Shown here in pieces: positions 1-5,407 of a DNA stretch of 16,256 bases (the stretch's first letter is position 1; the number at the start of each line of letters is the position of its first letter). The notes under the pieces were generated by a model that saw only the letters and a list, made by a program, of their open reading frames with translations, had not been told where the DNA came from and made no database searches. Source of the stretch: an uncultured Verrucomicrobiota bacterium (GTDB lineage: Bacteria; Verrucomicrobiota; Kiritimatiellia; RFP12; UBA1067); NCBI GenBank assembly GCA_946543025.1, contig CAMNLN010000042.1, forward strand, positions 1 to 16,256, given 5' to 3'. The position numbers and the translations under genes were made by a program.

Positions 1-2905
1 TGAAGAGCAGGTTCATCCGGTCCGCGCCAGAAGCGTAGCCGTCGGCCAGCGCGCGGTCGGGCGGCGAGAACGCGCAATCGAACGGCAGCTCGAACAGACC
101 CGGACCGGTGACGCGCAGATTGTGCGCGAGGAACGTGCGGATCGCGGTGATGTCGGCCAATTCGCGGCCTTTGCGTCTCGCCACCTCTGAACCGGCCGCG
201 CGCGCCCGCGCAAGCGCATTGAGGATGGCGTTGCCCTGCGTCTTCCAGTCCGCCGTCGATATGGTCACAGACGGCCGCCAGCGATCAAGCGGAGGTTGGG
301 ACGGCTCGTCGGGCACGCGAGGGGGCTTGGTCGCAGTCCAGCGATAGATCGTCGTGCCGTTGGATGTCGTTCGCGAACGGGCAAGATATCCGCTTTCCCA
401 ATTCTTTTCCTCGACCTTGAACGACATGCCGGTCGGCACGTGGAACTCGTAGCTTTCGAAATCGTAAGGGTTGATGCCGCCCAAAGTCAAGAACGCCGTG
501 TAGGCTGTGGGAGAGTTTGTCACCGTCCGCGTCACCGTCGTGCGAATCACGCTGCCAATCTCCACGCCCGGCAGGTTTACGACCAATATCTTTGAAGAGG
601 GATAGCGCGGCGCGCCTGCCGCCCAGCCGCAGTCCATCTCGTTGATTTCCTTGGGCGTGACAGCGAACGTCTTGCCGTTCGCGTTCGAGACGGTGGCAGA
701 GACGATCTCGATCGCGCGCGTGGACGGCGCGTAGGTGAATTTCATCTCGGCGTTCGACTTCTTGCCGTGATAGGTGAGTATCTTCTTTTCGATCGTGTGC
801 GTCGACGTCCAGCTTGTCGGCGAGACGAACTTGACAATTTCACGCGACGACAAGACTTTCGCATTCGCGTTGTCGTCCGTCCGCGCGGCGAACATCGGTC
901 GGGCGCGTTCTGCCGTCTCAACTTCCTTGCGCGCGTTCCGCAGGGCGTCGTAGGCCGACACCTCGAAGTTGACGTCTCGAACCTCCATCGTCCGCACCGC
1001 GTTCAAAACACCGTTCGTCACCGCCATCGTGCGCGCAAACAGATAGCCCGGCGCGTTGGTGACGGTGCAGGAAGCCGGCAACGACATCACCTTCCCCAGC
1101 GCGTCCTCACCCAGCGTCAGGGACAGCGCCTCGACCGTACCGGCGGTGGAGGGTAGCACAAGCGGAAAACGGCGTTGCTCCAGCGCGGTGTTCTCTGCCA
1201 AAAGCGCATTCGCCACGCTCAACCCCTGCGTGATGAACGGGAGCGAGAGCGCGTCTCTCGTCTCGCCGCGCAGAACGGCCTCCGGCAGGCGCGCGACGGT
1301 CGTCGCCGCCAGACGGCTCTCCGTGTCGCGCAGGTCGGCGGGTTGCAGGTCGAGCGACAGCAGTTCCGTGCCCGGCGCGACCGAGCGGATGAAGGACTCG
1401 AAGGCCTGACGGCGCTCCTTAGGCGTCCGTTTCAGGAGCATGTGGCGAAGCGCCGTGTCGTTGATGCCGTCGAAGGAAAACTTGCTCGTCAGCAGGATGG
1501 AACCGTCGGAAGTGAGCGTTCCTGTGGAGTCGATGCGCAACATGTTCTCCGCGACTGGTTTCACGGGCGACGTGCGCAAGACGTCCCCTTCCGGCGTTGC
1601 CGCCAGATACGAACGGTCGGAAAGGTACGACGGCAACAGATCGCGGCTCGACTCGTCGGTGGGATCCATCAGAATGAAAGGCGAGGAGGATGTTTCTTGC
1701 TCGCGGCGTTCGCCCTTCTCCTTTCCGCCCTCACGTTTGACCGCCACGATGGCATGGTTGAAGTATGGAATCGGCACGTCGGGATCCATCTTCGCGCCCG
1801 CGTGGATAAGGACGGGATATGCCGGGATGTCCGCGATGCGGAAGAGTGCCACAAGGAGGGCGGCCTTGTCGCGACAGACGCCGTAGCGGTTGTCGAAGGT
1901 GACGTTCACGTCGTGCGGCTCGTAGCCGGGCGCGCCATCCTCCAGCGTAAGGCCCATGTAGCGGACCTCTTGCGAGACGAACTTGAAGAGCGCGCGCACC
2001 TTCGCGGCGCGCGTGGCGCAACCCTTCGTCAAGTCGCGCACCAGGTTCGTCATCGCCGGCGTGGTGGCGGCCAGATGCGGCTCGCACAGCTTGCAGTACC
2101 AGCGGGAGACAGTGGGCCAGTCCACCGCCGTGGAGAGCCATACGCCCTGCACGCACCGCGAGAGCGGCGGCATGTTCGGCTCGGCAAACGCCTGCGGCAC
2201 GTCGCGCGCCGTCCAGCGCAGGAGCGTACGCCCGTTTCCGAGCGACATGTCTGCCGCACGGACCACGGTGTTGCTGAACGCGTGGCGAAGGACGGCGTGG
2301 CGGACGGGGTTGACGTCCGGCTGGTCGACGGTAACGACCGTCGAGAGGATCGGCGCCGTGTATTCAAGCATGTTGAAGTCGGCCCACGTCCCCCTCATGC
2401 GCGGCTTGCGCGTACGACGCGCGTAACGCACGTGCCGGATCTCGCCCACGGCAAGTCCGGGAACGGCACATGTCATGCGTCGCTGGAGAGGATCGACAAT
2501 GTTCGAGCTCATGCCGGAGTTGTCGGTAGCCGTCTTCACAAGGCGCGTAAAGTCGACCGCCCGCACCTGCCCGTTCGTGCCGACGATCTCCACGCAAAAG
2601 ATCGCGGCGTCGCCGTAGCGAGCGTTGAACGAGATGGAGAGCGTCGCGTACGACCGTCGCCCTTTCTCGGTAAGAACCTTCACCCATTCGTCGTCCCACG
2701 TGCAATCCGTCCCATCCGGTGCGTAGGCGGTGTGAAGACGGTCGTCTACCATGATGGTGTCTGCGTCTGGGAAACGTTCCGTCGAAGCCTGCGCTGCCGC
2801 TGCAATCGTCACGGCCTGATCGGCGCGATATGCCGCCGGCATGTCGGGAATCTCGCCGGCCTGAACAACCAACGCGGCCACGCACAAGAGGTGTCGAAGT
2901 TTCAT
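1..2905 (-). CDS. Exported tandem DUF3857/transglutaminase-like protein, 3' end cut by window edge
   Basis: The minus frame from the ATG at 2905 stays open to the left edge, giving 968 residues with no stop in view. Residues 1-16 form a signal peptide (MKLRHLLCVAALVVQA), so the protein is probably periplasmic. Module 1 has an N-terminal DUF3857-type beta domain (about 45-220) and then a transglutaminase-like domain with an intact triad: C344 in RYGVCRDKA, H384 in YFNHAIVAV and D414 in MDPTDES. Module 2 repeats this: a DUF3857 domain at about 690-850 (MDCGW, APRYPSSK and LPGVEIGSVI are typical) and a second transglutaminase-like domain beginning near 900. There the nucleophile position reads YASGADR, with Gly960 in place of Cys. 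Residues 390-409 are a charged, serine-rich insert between the catalytic His and Asp. The substrate is unknown; such proteins are generally annotated as transglutaminase or protease-like. The start lacks a Shine-Dalgarno and may be leaderless. Confidence 0.88.
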   Translation of the reverse strand, partial: MKLRHLLCVAALVVQAGEIPDMPAAYRADQAVTIAAAAQASTERFPDADTIMVDDRLHTAYAPDGTDCTWDDEWVKVLTEKGRRSYATLSISFNARYGDAAIFCVEIVGTNGQVRAVDFTRLVKTATDNSGMSSNIVDPLQRRMTCAVPGLAVGEIRHVRYARRTRKPRMRGTWADFNMLEYTAPILSTVVTVDQPDVNPVRHAVLRHAFSNTVVRAADMSLGNGRTLLRWTARDVPQAFAEPNMPPLSRCVQGVWLSTAVDWPTVSRWYCKLCEPHLAATTPAMTNLVRDLTKGCATRAAKVRALFKFVSQEVRYMGLTLEDGAPGYEPHDVNVTFDNRYGVCRDKAALLVALFRIADIPAYPVLIHAGAKMDPDVPIPYFNHAIVAVKREGGKEKGERREQETSSSPFILMDPTDESSRDLLPSYLSDRSYLAATPEGDVLRTSPVKPVAENMLRIDSTGTLTSDGSILLTSKFSFDGINDTALRHMLLKRTPKERRQAFESFIRSVAPGTELLSLDLQPADLRDTESRLAATTVARLPEAVLRGETRDALSLPFITQGLSVANALLAENTALEQRRFPLVLPSTAGTVEALSLTLGEDALGKVMSLPASCTVTNAPGYLFARTMAVTNGVLNAVRTMEVRDVNFEVSAYDALRNARKEVETAERARPMFAARTDDNANAKVLSSREIVKFVSPTSWTSTHTIEKKILTYHGKKSNAEMKFTYAPSTRAIEIVSATVSNANGKTFAVTPKEINEMDCGWAAGAPRYPSSKILVVNLPGVEIGSVIRTTVTRTVTNSPTAYTAFLTLGGINPYDFESYEFHVPTGMSFKVEEKNWESGYLARSRTTSNGTTIYRWTATKPPRVPDEPSQPPLDRWRPSVTISTADWKTQGNAILNALARARAAGSEVARRKGRELADITAIRTFLAHNLRVTGPGLFELPFDCAFSPPDRALADGYASGADRMNLLF
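1708..1735. repeat. Degenerate heptanucleotide tract inside the transglutaminase domain
   Basis: On the + strand the bases fall into four 7-nt units, GTTCGCC, CTTCTCC, TTTCCGC and CCTCACG, loosely YTTCNCC. The coding (minus) strand therefore reads as purine-rich GGNGAAN units. They encode most of a low-complexity segment (residues 390-409, rich in K, E, R and G) between catalytic H384 and D414, where family members usually have a short loop. The units match each other only partly, so the periodicity is a reading by eye. It resembles the clearer array in uvrA. Confidence 0.45.
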
Positions 2906-2911
2906 GTCCGT

Positions 2912-2920
2912 ATTGTATCA
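2912..2920 (-). promoter_or_regulatory. Extended -10 element for the DUF3857 gene (predicted leaderless)
   Basis: On the minus strand the sequence is TGATACAAT, an extended -10 (TGn plus TACAAT). It is followed by six bases and the ATG at 2905. The expected transcription start, 6-7 nt after the -10, falls on or next to the ATG. No Shine-Dalgarno could precede it (the bases are ACGGAC). No good -35 was found, which fits an extended -10 promoter. Confidence 0.5.
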
Positions 2921-2930
2921 CATGCGGCCC

Positions 2931-2959
2931 TTGCTAGGATGCTCAGATTTTGGTAGAAT
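2931..2959 (+). promoter_or_regulatory. Sigma70-like promoter for the acyl-CoA synthetase/uvrA unit
   Basis: TTGCTA (2931-2936) and TAGAAT (2954-2959) are separated by 17 bp, close to the sigma70 consensus. Transcription would begin near 2966, about 20 nt before the ATG at 2986. It lies in the 80-bp gap between divergent genes. No other promoter-like sequence was found ahead of the three-gene unit. Confidence 0.55.
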
Positions 2960-2985
2960 ATTCCCCGTAAAAAGATGTACACGCG

Positions 2986-4668
2986 ATGACAATCCGTTCA
3001 TATCTTGAAAAATTTGCGAGCAAAACGCCACAAACGGTGGCGTTGAAGTCTTTTGTTGACAAAAAGTGGCGTGAGCTCACGTATGCGGAGTTCCTTGCGG
3101 GCGTGCGGCAGGTCGCTGAAGCCTATGGAACGACCTTTTTGCTCAAGCCGCGCGCGGAGAACGTTGCCGTCATTCTTCCGAACGGCCCAGACTGGCTGGA
3201 ATCCTATCTGGCCTGCAGCGGTGCGGGCGTGAGCGTGGTGCCGCTTGATCCGAAGCTTCATTCTGGCGAGGTCGAATACATCCTCAAGGATTCGGGTGCC
3301 GTCGTTGTCACGACGGACTCTGCGCATCTTGAGATGATGCGGGAAATCCTGCCGAACCTGCCGTCTGTCCGCGCCGTCGTCATCGTCGATGGCGCGGATT
3401 CGCTTCTGGAGAGAATCGGCACGGTGCCGGTCCACGGCTACGCCGCATTGAAGGCCTCTGCAACGGTTCCGGTCCAGGGGGCGTGGTTTGACCGGAACGT
3501 CGCTGCGCCCGAGGATGTGGCGTCTGTCATCTACACGAGCGGCACGACCGGCAAGCCCAAGGGCGCGATGCTGACGCACGCCAATTTTGTCGCGGATGCC
3601 GAAGGCGCGCTTGCGATTTTCGCCGAGGAAGGCGAGCACATCACGTCCAAGGACGTGTTTCTCGTCGTTCTTCCTCTTTTCCATGCCTTTTCTTTCTGCA
3701 CGAACTTCGTCGTGCCGATCGCCAAGGGCGCAGGCATGTATTTTGTGCGTTCGCTCTATACGATTGGCGAGGATGTCAAGTTCCTCCGTCCAACGATCGT
3801 GATGAGCGTGCCGCTTCTTGCGGAGAAGATATACGACCGCATAGAAGCGAAGCTCAAGGCGTCAAAGCGCGCACGGTTCTTGATGGGAATCGGACTCAAG
3901 TGTCTCGTCTACGCGAATGTCAAGAAGGGGCTTGGTGGGCGCCTGCGCTTCATGATTGTAGGAGGGGCGCCCTGTCCCACGCATGTCCTTACCGGTTACA
4001 AGGCTCTTGGCATTCCGATTCTGGAGGGTTATGGCCTCACCGAATGTTCCCCCGTCGTTTCCATCGCAGGACCCAAGTGCGCACGAATCGGCACAATAGG
4101 CATGAAGTTGCCCAACATTGAAGTGCGTCTGGCCGAGAAGAACGACCAGGGCGTAGGCGAACTTCAGATTCGCGGCCCCATCACGATGAAGGGCTACTGG
4201 CACAATCCCGCCGCCACGGAAGAGGCGTTCGACGGGGAATGGCTCAAGACGGGCGACCTCGCTTCGGTGGCCGACGACGGCCTCATCACGATCTGCGGCC
4301 GCAAGAAGGCGCTCATCGTCAACCGCGAGGGCAAGAACATCTATCCGGAAGAGGTCGAAAACCACCTCGCCGTCGATCCGGTCGTGGCGGATTGCGTGGT
4401 GATCGGCTACACGACGGGCGGCGTCCCGGGCGAAAAGGTTGGATGCGTGGTCCATCCGAACATGGATCTCCTGGCCGAGCAGAACGGCGGGCAGCCCGTA
4501 GCATGGGACAAGGCCGTGCAAATCGTCAAGGAGCATGTCCACAAGCGCTGCCAGGAACTCGCCGACTACAAACGAATCCGCAAGATCGTCGTCTTGGAGG
4601 AACCGCTTGTCCGCACCTCCATCCAGAAGGTCAAGCGCGTCACCTACAAGGGAACCCTCGATGAATAG
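2986..4668 (+). CDS. AMP-forming long-chain acyl-CoA synthetase (fatty acid--CoA ligase-like)
   Basis: 560 aa, a complete member of the adenylate-forming (ANL) superfamily. It would activate a fatty acid with ATP to an acyl-AMP and then form a thioester with CoA, or possibly with ACP. Motifs in order: phosphate loop YTSGTTGKPKG at 183-193, EGYGLTE at 347-353, WLKTGDLA at 419-426, and the hinge region GRKKALI at 438-444 followed by the NIYPEEVE motif. The C-terminal SIQKVKR places the catalytic lysine at K548. No signal peptide or membrane span is obvious, so it is probably cytosolic or peripheral. The ATG at 2986 follows a promoter-like sequence but has no clear Shine-Dalgarno. The first third of the gene is visibly more AT-rich than its neighbours. 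Its last 8 bases overlap the next gene. The superfamily is certain; chain length and acceptor are not. Confidence 0.93.
   Translation: MTIRSYLEKFASKTPQTVALKSFVDKKWRELTYAEFLAGVRQVAEAYGTTFLLKPRAENVAVILPNGPDWLESYLACSGAGVSVVPLDPKLHSGEVEYILKDSGAVVVTTDSAHLEMMREILPNLPSVRAVVIVDGADSLLERIGTVPVHGYAALKASATVPVQGAWFDRNVAAPEDVASVIYTSGTTGKPKGAMLTHANFVADAEGALAIFAEEGEHITSKDVFLVVLPLFHAFSFCTNFVVPIAKGAGMYFVRSLYTIGEDVKFLRPTIVMSVPLLAEKIYDRIEAKLKASKRARFLMGIGLKCLVYANVKKGLGGRLRFMIVGGAPCPTHVLTGYKALGIPILEGYGLTECSPVVSIAGPKCARIGTIGMKLPNIEVRLAEKNDQGVGELQIRGPITMKGYWHNPAATEEAFDGEWLKTGDLASVADDGLITICGRKKALIVNREGKNIYPEEVENHLAVDPVVADCVVIGYTTGGVPGEKVGCVVHPNMDLLAEQNGGQPVAWDKAVQIVKEHVHKRCQELADYKRIRKIVVLEEPLVRTSIQKVKRVTYKGTLDE
4648..4653 (+). 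promoter_or_regulatory. Ribosome binding site that decides the membrane-protein start
   Basis: AAGGGA lies 7 nt before the ATG at 4661, inside the end of the acyl-CoA synthetase gene. It supports 4661 over any upstream in-frame start. Confidence 0.5.
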
Positions 4669-5404
4669 CAAATCCTACTTGACCGGGCCGGTCATCTTCA
4701 TGGCCGGTCTGCTGGCCCTGATCGTGACATGGCTTGTGATGGAACCGGTTGCCCTGAACCATGCGTTCAACCAGGACGGCTACTCGCCATTCGAGCTTGC
4801 GACGATCCCCTTCTACGCGGCCCTCATCCCGCTCGTCTGGTGGAAGTGTCCGTTCACCGGCTCGCGTACGCGCCGGACAATCCTTTGCGCGGCGGTCTCC
4901 TGCGTCGCGTTCATGGCCGTCGTCAAGCAGCTTGACTGGCACCTGTGGGCGATGAAGGCCCTCTATCCGGACGTGGTGACAAGCTTCAAGGGAACGCCGT
5001 TCAAGATGCGCTTTCTCACGCGGGCAGCCACGTCGAGCGGCCTGCCGATTCCGCTCGGCGCCAAGGCGCTCGCGATCGCCTACTTCTCGCTCTTCTTCGG
5101 CGTGTTCGGCGTCACGTTGGCATACTTCGCGAAGGACCTGATCGTCGGATTCTTCAAAAAGGTTCCCCCCGCCTGGTCGATGTGCTGCTTCGGCGCCGCC
5201 GGCGTAATGGTGCAGCTCTGCGACCGCATGCCCGCATGGGTGCGCCACCTGCGCGGCATTCCCAAGCCGAAAGGCGACGAGATCGATTCCATCTCCTCGC
5301 TCTTCACGGCGCTCGAAGAAGGCGGCGAGCTGCTGATCGCCCTGTTCGCGATCCTCGCGATTCTCCAGGCCCATGCCCTCTACGGCAAGCAGGCGAAGGC
5401 ATAG
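4661..5404 (+). CDS. Six-span integral membrane protein of unknown function
   Basis: 247 aa. I do not recognise the family. Hydrophobic segments lie at about 9-28, 45-62, 72-89, 133-156, 171-188 and 223-241. An acidic motif, SLFTALEEGGELL (residues 213-225), sits just before the last span, and a charged loop around 190-212 contains several Pro, Lys and Arg residues. The frame is open further upstream, but the ATG at 4661 is the better start: it is preceded by AAGGGA (4648-4653) with 7-nt spacing, overlaps the stop of the acyl-CoA synthetase by 8 nt, and gives a natural N-terminus leading into the first span. The overlap implies translational coupling. Linkage to a lipid-activating enzyme hints at an envelope or lipid role, but this is only inference. 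Confidence 0.8.
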   Translation: MNSKSYLTGPVIFMAGLLALIVTWLVMEPVALNHAFNQDGYSPFELATIPFYAALIPLVWWKCPFTGSRTRRTILCAAVSCVAFMAVVKQLDWHLWAMKALYPDVVTSFKGTPFKMRFLTRAATSSGLPIPLGAKALAIAYFSLFFGVFGVTLAYFAKDLIVGFFKKVPPAWSMCCFGAAGVMVQLCDRMPAWVRHLRGIPKPKGDEIDSISSLFTALEEGGELLIALFAILAILQAHALYGKQAKA

Positions 5405-5407
5405 CGG

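Noticed and set aside
1175..2956. Long open + strand frame (about 593 codons) opposite the DUF3857 gene
   Set aside because: It has Arg/His-rich composition without domains; the minus strand frame contains a signal peptide, catalytic triad and DUF3857 motifs. It is a GC-driven shadow.
4535..4660. N-terminal extension of the membrane protein into the acyl-CoA synthetase gene
   Set aside because: The extra residues are Ser/Arg-rich shadow sequence; AAGGGA and the first membrane span support 4661.
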